From Anaerolineaceae bacterium (GTDB taxonomy: Bacteria > Chloroflexota > Anaerolineae > Aggregatilineales > Phototrophicaceae): a stretch of 63,787 bases of DNA. The notes beneath the pieces were generated by a model that saw nothing but the letters and a program-made list of their open reading frames with translations, was not told the origin of the DNA and made no database searches. A program made the translations under genes and the position numbers. Location: the NCBI GenBank assembly GCA_007693385.1, contig REDR01000046.1:1-63787 (forward strand). The letters are read 5' to 3'. Position 1 is the stretch's first letter. Each line of letters starts with the position of its first letter. Shown here piece by piece: positions 9,308 through 18,175 of this stretch.

Positions 9308-12300
9308 ATGCCCCCTCGTATTCACGTCTTATTGATCGCTTCGCTGGCCGTCTTGCTCGGCGTGATGAACGCGCCCGCCCTGCAAGATGTCACGCTAGGT
9401 ACAATCCGCGATAATCGCCCGTTTTACGAAATCCCCATCGTCGTCACGCAGGATAACAGCACCATCGAGATTGAGATGGTACGCATCAACGGCACGCTTG
9501 ATCCGATGCTGTATCTGGTGGACGCGGCGGGTAATATCGTTGATGAGAACGATGACCGCGCACCGGGTGACTTGAACTCGTTCATCCGCTTCTTGCAAGC
9601 GCCCGCCGGTGAATACACCGTCATTGCGACGCGCTTCGGCGTGACGGCGGGCGACACCTCCGGCGATTTCCGGCTGGAATATCAGGTATTGCCGCCGCCC
9701 GTCGAGCAAGAATCCGCCCCCACGCTGTACGATGTCAGCCCGTCCGCGCTGGCGACGGCGGGTTATCCGCCCATCGAACCGCGCCCGCGTGCCGAATGGA
9801 CGATCCTCGCCTATTACGGCGCGAGTAACGATCTTGAAGCCAGCGTGATGAACGATCTGGTACAGTTTGAAGTCGGCGGCGGCAGTACCGATGATGTGCG
9901 CGTGGTCGCCTTTCTGGATCGCAGTCCGCGCTATTCCACCGCCAACGATAATTGGAGTACGGCGCGAGTCTTTGAGGTCGGCCCCGACCAGACCGGCGAC
10001 TTCGGCCAGACCGATGTCGCCACCATCGACACGCCACCGCTTGCCGATCTGGGGCGCGTCAACAGCGCCGAAGGGCAGACGCTCGCCAAGTTCCTGACGT
10101 GGGCGATGCAATCCTATCCGGCGGAGCGCTACGCGCTGGCGTTCGCCAGTCACGGCGCGGGATGGCGCGGCGTGATCGTCGATGATGCGGTGCGCCATAC
10201 GCTGATGCCGGTGCGCGAATTAGAACGCGCCCTGCAAACCGCCAGCGAAGCCACCGGCGTTGAAACGCTGGACTTGCTGATTAACGACGCCTGCTCGATG
10301 GGCAGTCTGGAATACTATAACGCCGTCGCGCCGTTCTTTCATGTGACGTATGCTTCGCCGGAAATCGTGGTTAATCCGGCGCTCGATATGGCGCGGCTGA
10401 TCCGCATGTTGAACGCCGACCCCGACATCGCGCTTGATGAACTGGGCGCGGCGCTGATCGACCAGTATATCGACGTGGACACGCTGACGCGGCGCGGCGC
10501 GGATCGCGTCTTTTTGACGCATTCCGCCATCGACCTCAACGCGATAGACCCCATCACGGAGGCCGTCTCCGCGTTCGTTGACGTTTTCCTGTCCGATCCG
10601 GCGCGGTACAGCACCGCCATCGGGCAGGCGCGAACCAACACCTACGCCTACAGCGCGTTCATCGGCGACGGCTCGACGGTGGATTTAGGCCACTTCATGC
10701 AACAGGTCATCGCCAACAGCACCGACGCCGCGCTGGTGCGTACCGCCCGCGATGTGCTGACCGGCATTGAGGCCGCCGTGCTGTACGGGCGAGCATCACC
10801 CCGCGTCGAGCCAATGGTCACGCATTACAGCGTCTACTTCCCGCAGAACAGCCGCGACTTCAGGCCGGACTACATGGAGGCCACCACGCTCCCGTCGTGG
10901 GGGCGCTTCCTGCGGGCGTATTACAACGCCATCACGCCGCGCCTGTGGGTGGTCGAGGACTCGCTGGTGTCGTATCATCCGCCCATCGCGCCCGATGTCA
11001 CCGTGACGCGGGTTTTCCCCAGCGTCAGCAGTACCGCCTTCCCGCCGACGATCAGCGTCGAAGTGGTCGGGCGGCGCATCGCTAGCGGAGCGCTGACCAT
11101 TGATGAGGTCATGCTGGACGGACGGCGCTATCGTCTGGCGGAGACGCCGATCCTCACCGAAGTCCCCACCGACGAAGGCGCGGCGCTGGTCAATAGCTGG
11201 AAGTCCGGGGTCGATCAGGCGGTGTTTAACTGGCTACCGCCGGAACTGCCGGTCATCACCGACGGCACGACAACCGATGTCGCCTTCTTGCGGCGCGTCG
11301 GTGATACCGCTTCGCTGGAAGGTCGCGTCCGCCTCAACGGTGGCGACGAATGGACGGATGTTAGCTTGATCTTTGATCTGGAAGGCGAATTGCAATCGGT
11401 CATCAGTCGCGGGCGCAGTTCCGCCGGTGCGATCACCGGCACATCGCTAGCCGACATCGACATCGCGCCCGGCACCGAATTTCAAGCCTACCGCTATCTG
11501 GTCACCGAAGACGGCCAATTGCTGGCCGAGCCGGGCACGGCGTTCATCTGGCCGCGTGGCGGCCTGACGTGGCGCAATGAACCGGCGCGTAACGGCACGT
11601 ATGATCTCGGCTTTCTGGTGCGGGCGTTCGGCGGCGCTAGCGGCTTTGACTCGGTGCGGATCGAAGTCGATAACACCGACTACGACGACTCGCTTCTGGG
11701 CTATGCCGACATCAATCTGGGCATCAACTTTCAGCGCCCCGTCGGATGGTCGGAAGTGCTGGATCAGGGGAATTGGCTCACGTCGTCCAGCCCGAGCGGA
11801 GACGCGACGCTCAACGTGTACTATTTCCGCGCACTCGACAATATCTTCCAGATCAAATCCGAAGTTCAGCGCCGCTTTGGTATCCGGCAGGACGGTTGGA
11901 GCGAATACTACATCGACGGCGATACTGTCGGCCTGCGCTTTAACTACAACTATCTGCTGGATGATGGCTCAACGTGGTCGGGGGTGGCCGTCGCGTTCTA
12001 CCGCCAGACCGCGCAGGGCGGGCGCGGCTTGATCTTCGCGCTGGATGCCCGCGACGGTGGCGAGAACGCCGCCCGTCTGGATTCGCTGTTCGATGAATTC
12101 GTGCAGAGCATCACGTTCTTCGACGCGCAACGACTGGCACAGCTCGACGTGGGCGAATGGCGCTATGATTTCCTGACACAGCGCGTATTCTTTCCGGTGC
12201 GGCGCGGTTGGACGGCCACCACCAGCCCCGACGGTAGCCGCACGCTGTATCTACCGCCGATGCGCTCGGCGCGGCAGTTGGCCGAGATAACCGTTCAGCG

Positions 12301-13711
12301 CGGCAACGACGCCTCCGCCGCGCTAGATGCCGCCTTGATCGAACACGACATCGACCCGCAGGCGGCCACCCGTCGCCTGTATAGCGGCGAATATCACAAT
12401 TGGCAGACCGCGCAATACACCGTCACCCGCGATTCCCTGCGCGTGATCGGGCGCATCTACGTGACGGAGATCAACAATCAGCTTTACATCTGGCGCTTCG
12501 AGACGCTCAACAGCGCCAACGCCGCCAACGTATTCCGCGAGACGTTCGAGTTCATGCTGGACGGCTTCGCGCCGCCGGTCACCGCGTCCTATGCCGGTAA
12601 TCGTAACGCTTTCGTCAAGTCGGCGCTGGTCAGCGCGAACGACATTTGCGGCGCGATGCTGTGGGATACCGTGTGCTATGTCGGGCGCGAAGATGCGGTT
12701 CTACGAGCGATTGCGCTACAGGACGGCCAGCCGGTTCTACGCGAAATCGAAGGCACGGAATCGCTGGAAGACATCATCGCGTTGCAGGTTGGCGTCCTGC
12801 CGGATGGCTCATTCGACCCGTTCAGCGTCGCGGTGCTGAATATACAGGCCAACTTGCCGGACTCCAACACATCGGAAGATGTCAAGCTGGTGGTGTTCGG
12901 CGGCGCGACGGTGGTCAACCTATCGCCGCCACAGACCACGCTCATCATGCAGACCCAGCCCGACATCACGGCGGAGCGCATCAACATGCGTGAGCGCCCG
13001 CTATCGGATGCGTTCATCAATGGCGCGATTGCTGTCGGGGAGCCGGTGCGCGTCGTCGGGCGCACCGCCGACGGCGACTGGTTGCGCGTGCAGGTGCCGC
13101 GTGATCCATCGCGTACCGGCTGGGTGCCGCGTACTTTCCTGTTGCCGTTCGGCTACAATCCGCAGGTGTTGACCAATGCCGATTTCAACGCATGGCAACA
13201 ATTGCCGGTCAGCGATCCGGCGCAACCGTACTTCACCAATATGCAATCTATCGAAGTCTCGTTCGCGGAATCAGATCGTGACAGTTTGAACGGCCTGTTG
13301 ATCCAGACATCGCCCAGCCGCATCAGTATCAACGTCGCCATCAACGGCGCATTGTTTGAGGTGGCGGGCGGTTCGCTGTTCTTCTGGCGCGGCTCGTTCA
13401 ACGATCTGGAAGCGGTCAGCGATACCGAGCAGGCCGACGTTTTCGACGACACAATCGCGCGTCGGCGGCCTAGCGGCTGGCAAAGCGAAGTGATAAGCGG
13501 CACGGTGCAGATTCGCCTCGCGCCGTCCGGCGAAGCCATCCAGCAACCGACGGCCATCACCGGCACGGCGGGGACTGCGGTCTCGTTCGACTCCGCGCTG
13601 GATGATCTGGTGCTGGGCGGCTCGGCATTGTCCGGCGGCTCGCTGGGCGCGGTGCTGGCCGAAGCGTTCGAGAACCTCGTGCCAGAAATTGACCTCACCG
13701 TGCAGGATTAG
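9308..13711 (+). CDS. Large secreted C11 (clostripain-type) protein with SH3-like domain
   Basis: At 1467 residues this is a diverged paralog of the gene at 5169. It has a signal peptide (hydrophobic VLLIASLAVLLGV), an N-terminal PPC-like domain, and a C11 core with His282 in ASHGAGWRG and Cys329 in NDACSMGSLEY. Two GW-containing modules follow (FQRPVGW, PVRRGW). It differs from the first by a C-terminal bacterial SH3-type domain around residues 1218-1285 (ERINMRERPL ... GDWLRVQVP ... GWVPRTFL), which in other proteins binds cell-wall peptides or similar ligands. About 145 residues of unknown character follow. The ribosome site is poor. Expected location is the cell surface or medium. Tandem duplication then divergence is inferred from the matching order of domains. 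Confidence 0.85.
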   Translation: MPPRIHVLLIASLAVLLGVMNAPALQDVTLGTIRDNRPFYEIPIVVTQDNSTIEIEMVRINGTLDPMLYLVDAAGNIVDENDDRAPGDLNSFIRFLQAPAGEYTVIATRFGVTAGDTSGDFRLEYQVLPPPVEQESAPTLYDVSPSALATAGYPPIEPRPRAEWTILAYYGASNDLEASVMNDLVQFEVGGGSTDDVRVVAFLDRSPRYSTANDNWSTARVFEVGPDQTGDFGQTDVATIDTPPLADLGRVNSAEGQTLAKFLTWAMQSYPAERYALAFASHGAGWRGVIVDDAVRHTLMPVRELERALQTASEATGVETLDLLINDACSMGSLEYYNAVAPFFHVTYASPEIVVNPALDMARLIRMLNADPDIALDELGAALIDQYIDVDTLTRRGADRVFLTHSAIDLNAIDPITEAVSAFVDVFLSDPARYSTAIGQARTNTYAYSAFIGDGSTVDLGHFMQQVIANSTDAALVRTARDVLTGIEAAVLYGRASPRVEPMVTHYSVYFPQNSRDFRPDYMEATTLPSWGRFLRAYYNAITPRLWVVEDSLVSYHPPIAPDVTVTRVFPSVSSTAFPPTISVEVVGRRIASGALTIDEVMLDGRRYRLAETPILTEVPTDEGAALVNSWKSGVDQAVFNWLPPELPVITDGTTTDVAFLRRVGDTASLEGRVRLNGGDEWTDVSLIFDLEGELQSVISRGRSSAGAITGTSLADIDIAPGTEFQAYRYLVTEDGQLLAEPGTAFIWPRGGLTWRNEPARNGTYDLGFLVRAFGGASGFDSVRIEVDNTDYDDSLLGYADINLGINFQRPVGWSEVLDQGNWLTSSSPSGDATLNVYYFRALDNIFQIKSEVQRRFGIRQDGWSEYYIDGDTVGLRFNYNYLLDDGSTWSGVAVAFYRQTAQGGRGLIFALDARDGGENAARLDSLFDEFVQSITFFDAQRLAQLDVGEWRYDFLTQRVFFPVRRGWTATTSPDGSRTLYLPPMRSARQLAEITVQRGNDASAALDAALIEHDIDPQAATRRLYSGEYHNWQTAQYTVTRDSLRVIGRIYVTEINNQLYIWRFETLNSANAANVFRETFEFMLDGFAPPVTASYAGNRNAFVKSALVSANDICGAMLWDTVCYVGREDAVLRAIALQDGQPVLREIEGTESLEDIIALQVGVLPDGSFDPFSVAVLNIQANLPDSNTSEDVKLVVFGGATVVNLSPPQTTLIMQTQPDITAERINMRERPLSDAFINGAIAVGEPVRVVGRTADGDWLRVQVPRDPSRTGWVPRTFLLPFGYNPQVLTNADFNAWQQLPVSDPAQPYFTNMQSIEVSFAESDRDSLNGLLIQTSPSRISINVAINGALFEVAGGSLFFWRGSFNDLEAVSDTEQADVFDDTIARRRPSGWQSEVISGTVQIRLAPSGEAIQQPTAITGTAGTAVSFDSALDDLVLGGSALSGGSLGAVLAEAFENLVPEIDLTVQD

Positions 13712-13717
13712 ATATAC

Positions 13718-13761
13718 GTAGGGGCGCAATATATTGCGCCTACGCTGAATTGCGCCCCTAC
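13718..13761. repeat. Dispersed GTAGGGGCGCAAT palindrome (double copy)
   Basis: GTAGGGGCGCAAT (13718-13730) is the exact inverse of ATTGCGCCCCTAC (13749-13761), and GGCGCAAT/ATTGCGCC (13723-13740) forms an inner palindrome. It lies between convergent C11 and fbp genes, begins 7 bases after the C11 stop codon, and could terminate both. It is the fullest copy of the family described under findings. Confidence 0.85.
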
Positions 13762-13790
13762 TATCGCGCTAACGTGCCGCGCCGGTTGTG

Positions 13791-14873
13791 TCACGATGTC
13801 TTGTTGGGCTGGTACTTCCTTTCGCGGAACGGCAGATACTTCTCCAGCCATTCCTGATCTTGCTCGCGGATGTATTGCTCCGCCTTCTGCACCAGATCGC
13901 GGTTGCCGATGAATAACGGCGTGCGCTGATGCAGGTCGTGCGGCTCGATGTCGAGAATGTCGCCCACACCGTCCGACGAATAGCCGCCCGCCTGCCGCGC
14001 GATGAAGGCCAGCGCTTGCGCCTCGTACATCAGCCGCAACTTACCGCGATACGATGTCTCGTCGCGCTTATCGGCGGGATACAGGAACACGCCGCCGCGC
14101 AATAGATTGCGGTGGAAATCCGCCACCAGTGAGCCGGTGTAACGATGGCCGATGGCCTTACTGCCCGCCGCGCCGTCCATGCCTTGCAACCACTTCACGT
14201 ATTCGCCGACGCCCGGATACCAGTATTTCTCGTAACCGTGATTCACGCTGTAATACTTCGGCGTGTCCGGGATGCGGATGTCCTCATGACTGAGCAGGAA
14301 CTCGCCGACGCTGTTATCCAGCGTGAAGCCATGCACGCCCTGACCGGTGCTGTAGACCATCATTGTACTTGACCCGTACACGATATAACCCGCCGCCACC
14401 AGCTTATAGCCGGGCTGTATCACGTCTTCGATTGTGCCCTGTGCGCCGGTGGTCACTTTGCGATGGATGGAGAAGATCGTGCCGACGCTCACGTTCACGT
14501 CGATATTCGATGAGCCGTCTAGCGGATCGTACAGCAAGACATATTTGCCGGTGTCATAGTGCGGCGGGATGGCGAGAATTTCGTCATGCTCCTCAGACGC
14601 CATCGCGCATAATCTGCCGGTGTGGTCGTTCATCTTGAAGATGATCTCGTCCGCGAATACGTCCAATTTCTGCTGACGTTCGCCGTGTATGTTGCTCTGA
14701 TCCGCCGCGCCCAGTATATCGACCAATCCGGCGCGGTTGGTCTCCCGCGAGATGATCTTGGCCGCCATCGCTATATCGTATAACATATTGGTAAAGACGC
14801 CGGTTGCGTTGGGGTGACGCAGTTGTTGTTGTAAGATGTGCCGTTCAATCGTGATGATACGCATCTGTGACAT
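13791..14873 (-). CDS. fbp: Fructose-1,6-bisphosphatase, class I
   Basis: The 360-residue protein has the class I FBPase signature, including the metal and substrate motif [10 protein letters not shown] at residues 116-125, the acidic pair EE at 94-95, and the C-terminal segment [20 protein letters not shown]. It removes the 1-phosphate from fructose-1,6-bisphosphate in gluconeogenesis or carbon fixation. The length is slightly above the 330-340 residue norm. AGAGG precedes the ATG by 8 bases. It is monocistronic between a dispersed palindrome and a divergent Cys-cluster gene. Regulation by AMP, known in some class I enzymes, cannot be judged from the sequence. Confidence 0.95.
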   Translation of the reverse strand: MSQMRIITIERHILQQQLRHPNATGVFTNMLYDIAMAAKIISRETNRAGLVDILGAADQSNIHGERQQKLDVFADEIIFKMNDHTGRLCAMASEEHDEILAIPPHYDTGKYVLLYDPLDGSSNIDVNVSVGTIFSIHRKVTTGAQGTIEDVIQPGYKLVAAGYIVYGSSTMMVYSTGQGVHGFTLDNSVGEFLLSHEDIRIPDTPKYYSVNHGYEKYWYPGVGEYVKWLQGMDGAAGSKAIGHRYTGSLVADFHRNLLRGGVFLYPADKRDETSYRGKLRLMYEAQALAFIARQAGGYSSDGVGDILDIEPHDLHQRTPLFIGNRDLVQKAEQYIREQDQEWLEKYLPFRERKYQPNKTS

Positions 14874-14960
14874 GCAAAAACCTCTTTCAAAAATAATCTT
14901 TAACTATCGTCACGAGCGCGAACGCCCGCCTATCCTTATTGTAACAGATGTGGGGCATCT

Positions 14961-14984
14961 GTAGGGGCGTCGCGTGTTACGCCC
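14961..14984. repeat. Dispersed GTAGGGGCG palindrome copy
   Basis: The sequence GTAGGGGCGTCGCGTGTTACGCCC fits the 24-base family consensus (GTAGNGGCG at the left, CGCCC at the right). It lies in the divergent spacer between fbp and the Cys-cluster gene. Confidence 0.65.
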
Positions 14985-15028
14985 AATATAACCGGACGCC
15001 CGCACCGCCGGAAAGGACATGATGAAAA

Positions 15029-15547
15029 ATGACCATCATCACCGATCTCGCGCAGATCAAACAACTTGCCGACCAGCGTCAGGACGATTTCGCGGTGATG
15101 GGCTACATGCTCCAGCGCGAGCAGATGACCGACGCCGAACTCGATGCACTGGTGGACGCCATCGCGGCGCCGATCATCGCCGCCATTGATTGCACGGGAT
15201 GCGCCAACTGTTGCCGCGTGCTTGATGTTTACCTGACGCCGGACGACGCCGAGCGCCTACAGCCTGCCGTCGATGTGCCACTCAGCCAGATCATCGAGCA
15301 TGACGCGGCGGCACAGGTCGAAGAATGGGGTATGTTCCGCGCCCGTCCGTGTCGCTTCTTGCGGGGGACGCTGTGCGCGGTGTATCCGCACCGCCCGGAA
15401 ACCTGCCGCACCTATCCGGCGCTGACGCCGGATTTTCGCTGGACGATAGCCGACTCCATCGCGGGGGCGGCGGTCTGCCCGATCATCTACAATGTGCTGG
15501 CGCGGATGGTCGATGAAGCGGAGCGATTATCGCGTCAATCCGGCTAA
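15029..15547 (+). CDS. YkgJ-family Cys-cluster protein
   Basis: The 172-residue protein carries Cys55, Cys58, Cys61 and Cys62 in DCTGCANCC, and later Cys108 (RPCRFL), Cys116 (GTLCAVY) and Cys126 (ETCRTYP). This is the CxxCxxC plus C-x-F/L-x(6)-C-x-x-Y-x-x-R-P-x-x-C pattern of the YkgJ family, thought to bind zinc or an iron-sulfur cluster; the biological role of most members is unknown. GGAAAGGA lies 12 bases before the ATG. An upstream ATG at 15022 is out of frame and stops at once. It starts a plus-strand run with the next small protein, 56 bases downstream. Confidence 0.85.
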   Translation: MTIITDLAQIKQLADQRQDDFAVMGYMLQREQMTDAELDALVDAIAAPIIAAIDCTGCANCCRVLDVYLTPDDAERLQPAVDVPLSQIIEHDAAAQVEEWGMFRARPCRFLRGTLCAVYPHRPETCRTYPALTPDFRWTIADSIAGAAVCPIIYNVLARMVDEAERLSRQSG

Positions 15548-15603
15548 CGTTTGGTAGAATGGGTACAATACATTGGCTGAAAGCCAGTTAAGGAGAAACA
15601 AAC

Positions 15604-15912
15604 GTGAATTTTTTACGCAATCTGTTCGGCGGTGGTTCCGGTTCTTCGCGTGACCGTGACGCGCTGTATATTTTCGTCCAGCCGAAGATGTGCCCGGAGG
15701 TCGTGCGCGTCCGCATCAATCTGTTCAACGACCTCAGCCAGACGGAAGACGGCTACATCGTGCGGAAGATGGTCAGCGCCACGCGATGCCCATTTCAAGC
15801 CGAAGTCGAATTGCATTTCGACAAGAAGCGCAACATCACACAGACTATCGTCACCGACGGCGACATGAAAGAAGAAGCGGACTATATCGCGTGGGTGGAA
15901 CAAAGCCAGTAG
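15604..15912 (+). CDS. Small conserved-looking protein of unknown function
   Basis: This 102-residue protein begins at a GTG with AAGGAG upstream. After a glycine/serine-rich linker (residues 9-16) comes a compact region with two Cys (QPKMCPEVV and SATRCPFQAEVE) and alternating beta-type patterns ending in EADYIAWVEQSQ. The spacing of the Cys with basic and hydrophobic residues could suggest a small metal-binding or thiol fold, but I recognise no family. The TAG stop at 15910-15912 belongs to a dispersed palindrome, which may have set or changed the C-terminus. Confidence 0.7.
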   Translation: MNFLRNLFGGGSGSSRDRDALYIFVQPKMCPEVVRVRINLFNDLSQTEDGYIVRKMVSATRCPFQAEVELHFDKKRNITQTIVTDGDMKEEADYIAWVEQSQ

Positions 15913-15932
15913 CGGCGTAGCGCCCCACGCCC
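15909..15932. repeat. Dispersed palindrome copy supplying a stop codon
   Basis: GTAGCGGCGTAGCGCCCCACGCCC starts inside the last codons of the 102-residue gene, and its TAG is the stop. Compare 63290-63312, where the same overlap occurs. Confidence 0.7.
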
Positions 15933-15971
15933 ACCGCTCAATATCCGCAAATAGAACGAGGAGAGAACACG

Positions 15972-16682
15972 ATGAACGAACTGAACGCATCGGTTGTGAT
16001 GATAACCGGCGCAAGTGGCAACGTCGGGCAGGCAGTGGCGGAGGCTTTCGCCAGAGCAGGGGCGCGGCTGGCGCTGGTTGACCTGAACGCTGACCGCCTG
16101 AAACAGGTGGTCGATTCCCTGCCGGAAGGCGCGGCGGCGCGGCCATTCGCCACCGACCTCAGCGATCCGCAAGCCGTCGATACGCTACTGGTCAACATCG
16201 ATGAAGCCTTCGGCAAGGTCGATCATCTGGTGCATACCGTCGGCGGCTTTGCGATGGGCGATCCGGTACACGCCGGCAATCTCGACGTGTTTGATCGCAT
16301 GATGATGCTGAACGCCCGTCTGGTGTATCTGCTGTGCGGACGGGTGGCCGCCCACATGATCGAGAAAAAGACGGCGGGTAGCATCAGCGTTGTGCTGGCG
16401 CGGGCGGGCAAGAAGGGCGGCAACACCAACGCCGCGTATTCCGCCAGCAAATCAGCCGCTACGCGCATCATGGAGAGCATGGCGCTTGAGTTGAAGCCGC
16501 ACCGCATCCGCGTTAACGGCATTTCGCCGTCCATCGTGGATACACCACCTAACCGCGACTCCATGCCCAAAGCCGACCCCGCCGCGTGGGTAGACCCCGC
16601 CCGCATCGCACAGTTGGCGCTATTTCTGGCGACCAACGACGCGATGACCGGCGCCGATGTCGAGATTAGCGCATGGTCTTAG
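15972..16682 (+). CDS. Short-chain dehydrogenase/reductase-like protein lacking the usual Ser
   Basis: The 236 residues form a classical SDR: dinucleotide motif TGASGNVG at 12-19, a VDLN acidic end of beta2 that favours NAD(H), VHTVGG in place of NNAG, and the active-site pair Tyr156/Lys160 in YSASK. The position about 13 residues before Tyr, where the catalytic Ser normally sits, reads Ala in VVLARAG. It may therefore have changed chemistry or be a non-catalytic member. The C-terminus (ATNDAMTGADVEI) is typical of the family. The last 10 bases overlap the next gene, so translation is probably coupled. Substrate unknown. Confidence 0.85.
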   Translation: MNELNASVVMITGASGNVGQAVAEAFARAGARLALVDLNADRLKQVVDSLPEGAAARPFATDLSDPQAVDTLLVNIDEAFGKVDHLVHTVGGFAMGDPVHAGNLDVFDRMMMLNARLVYLLCGRVAAHMIEKKTAGSISVVLARAGKKGGNTNAAYSASKSAATRIMESMALELKPHRIRVNGISPSIVDTPPNRDSMPKADPAAWVDPARIAQLALFLATNDAMTGADVEISAWS

Positions 16683-17674
16683 CGCCGCATGTGGCGGAAC
16701 GTCTGCGCCAGCTATACGGCGATGTGCTGTACCGTTGGCGCGGCTATACCTATCCGGTGGCGGTCTATCGCGCCGCGCCGACTGCGGCGCCCGATGATGT
16801 GATCGGGGCGCTGTCGCCGTCCGCCGTCACCGCGCCGGATTTCGCCATCTACGACGCCGCGCATCTGCAAGACCGCATCGCTTCGCGCCAGATGTTCAAC
16901 GGGCTGTGTTACGTCGCGGCGGATTTAACGTGCGATCCGTTGCGCCTATCAGCGCGGACGGGCTACTACTTCGACATGATCGCCACCTGTGACGCGCTCG
17001 ACCACGAGATGCGGGCATACGGGCGCGGCGAACGCGCCGACTTGCCCTTGCGCGACGCCCTGCACCGCCACATCCCGCCCGAACAGGCGCTCATCAACGG
17101 TGCGGGGCGCTGTACGGTGGTCGGCGGCGCGGTGTTGACCGTCGTCAATGATGGCGGGGTGTATAAAGCGATCATCGCTCGGCGTAGCCCGCATCTCGCC
17201 ACCGGTGCCGGTTTGTGGCACATTCTACCGGCGTTCATCGTCCAGCCACACGACGACATCGGCGCGGGCTGGAGCTGGCAGGCGCACATCTTACGCGAAT
17301 TCGGCGAGGAGCTTTTCGGCCTGCCAGAGCCGGAGGCGTGGCCGTCCGGTGCGCCGCATGACCACTTTCGGACGTTCCCCCCCATCCGCGAGCTAACAGC
17401 GATGCTCGATGATGGCCGCGCCACGTTGCGGACAACCGGCGTCGCGTTGAATTTGCTGTCGCTCCGCTTCGAGATATGCGCCGCGCTGGTCATCCACGAT
17501 GCGGACTGGTTGCCGCGCCATCGCGCCGCGTTGACCGCCGCGCAAGACGTGGAGCGCATGGCGACGCACACCGTCGCGCTCGACGCATTAGACGATCTAC
17601 CGGCGGGCTGGGAGGCGCATTTCGCCCCGCAGGGCATGGCCGCGCTCGGTCTGGGGGCGGATTTATTCGCATAA
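16673..17674 (+). CDS. Nudix-like domain protein
   Basis: A 333-residue protein whose ATG lies inside the SDR gene (10-base overlap), implying coupled translation. Residues about 145-300 look like a diverged Nudix fold: beta segments around VVGGAVLTVV and YKAIIARRSPHL, then a partial Nudix helix HILREFGEELFGL, with REFGEE at 208-213 matching the REUXEE core that binds Mg2+. The upstream Gly/Glu part of the box is not clear. The first 140 residues have no recognised domain. Nudix enzymes cleave nucleoside diphosphate derivatives, but some are sensors or regulators. Pairing with an SDR could mean the two act on a related nucleotide or sugar; this is speculative. Confidence 0.65.
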   Translation: MVLAPHVAERLRQLYGDVLYRWRGYTYPVAVYRAAPTAAPDDVIGALSPSAVTAPDFAIYDAAHLQDRIASRQMFNGLCYVAADLTCDPLRLSARTGYYFDMIATCDALDHEMRAYGRGERADLPLRDALHRHIPPEQALINGAGRCTVVGGAVLTVVNDGGVYKAIIARRSPHLATGAGLWHILPAFIVQPHDDIGAGWSWQAHILREFGEELFGLPEPEAWPSGAPHDHFRTFPPIRELTAMLDDGRATLRTTGVALNLLSLRFEICAALVIHDADWLPRHRAALTAAQDVERMATHTVALDALDDLPAGWEAHFAPQGMAALGLGADLFA

Positions 17675-17716
17675 TCAGCGAAGAACCCGAAACGCGCCCT
17701 AATAATTGAGAAATGT

Positions 17717-17746
17717 TGCATGTGCGATGTGTGTTGAGATATAGTA
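17717..17746 (+). promoter_or_regulatory. Likely sigma70-type promoter for the Roadblock cassette
   Basis: TTGCAT (17717-17722), an 18-base spacer and TATAGT (17741-17746) precede the TTG start at 17790 by about 44 bases. The stretch is AT-rich compared with its surroundings. Confidence 0.55.
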
Positions 17747-17789
17747 CAATCGCAAAGAGAGCAACCTTACTTTCGATAGGAGAAAACCG

Positions 17790-18161
17790 TTGGCTAAGTC
17801 ACGCACTGAACAACTCGTTGACCGCCTGCGCGAATTACAGGCCAGCAGTGGCGACGTAGAAGCCGCCGCTATCGTCAGCGTAGACGGCTTGAGCATGGCC
17901 TCATCGCTCCCGGCTGACATTGAAGAAGATCGCGTTTCCGCTATGTCTGCCGCCATGCTGTCGCTTGGCGAGCGCATCTCAAGCGAACTGGGACGCGGCG
18001 AATTAGAGCAAGTCATGGTGAGGGGGGAAAACGGCTACGTCATCCTGACCGCCGTCGGTGAGGAGGCCGTCTTGACGGTACTCGCCCGCAAAGACGCCAA
18101 ACTGGGCTTGATCTTTCTGGATGTCAACCGCACCGTTGAGGCGCTATCGGCGCTCGTTTAG
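17790..18161 (+). CDS. Roadblock/LC7-domain protein
   Basis: The 123 residues are one Roadblock/LC7 domain: an N-terminal helix (EQLVDRLRELQAS), the strand AAAIVSVDGLSMASSLP, a helix AMSAAMLSLGERISSELG and the strand pair GYVILTAVGEEAVLTVLA. The start is a TTG with TAGGAG 9 bases before it. In bacteria such proteins (MglB-like) often partner small GTPases or act in signalling; no MglA-like GTPase is present here. It leads a tight trio with the V4R-like and response regulator genes (gaps of 14 and 5 bases). Confidence 0.9.
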   Translation: MAKSRTEQLVDRLRELQASSGDVEAAAIVSVDGLSMASSLPADIEEDRVSAMSAAMLSLGERISSELGRGELEQVMVRGENGYVILTAVGEEAVLTVLARKDAKLGLIFLDVNRTVEALSALV

Positions 18162-18175
18162 GCATCCTGTAACCT

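Noticed and set aside
9395-10198. Minus-strand frame of 267 codons opposite the second C11 gene
   Set aside because: It is antisense to a gene with clear catalytic motifs, has His/Arg/Gln-rich composition typical of shadow frames and no ribosome site.
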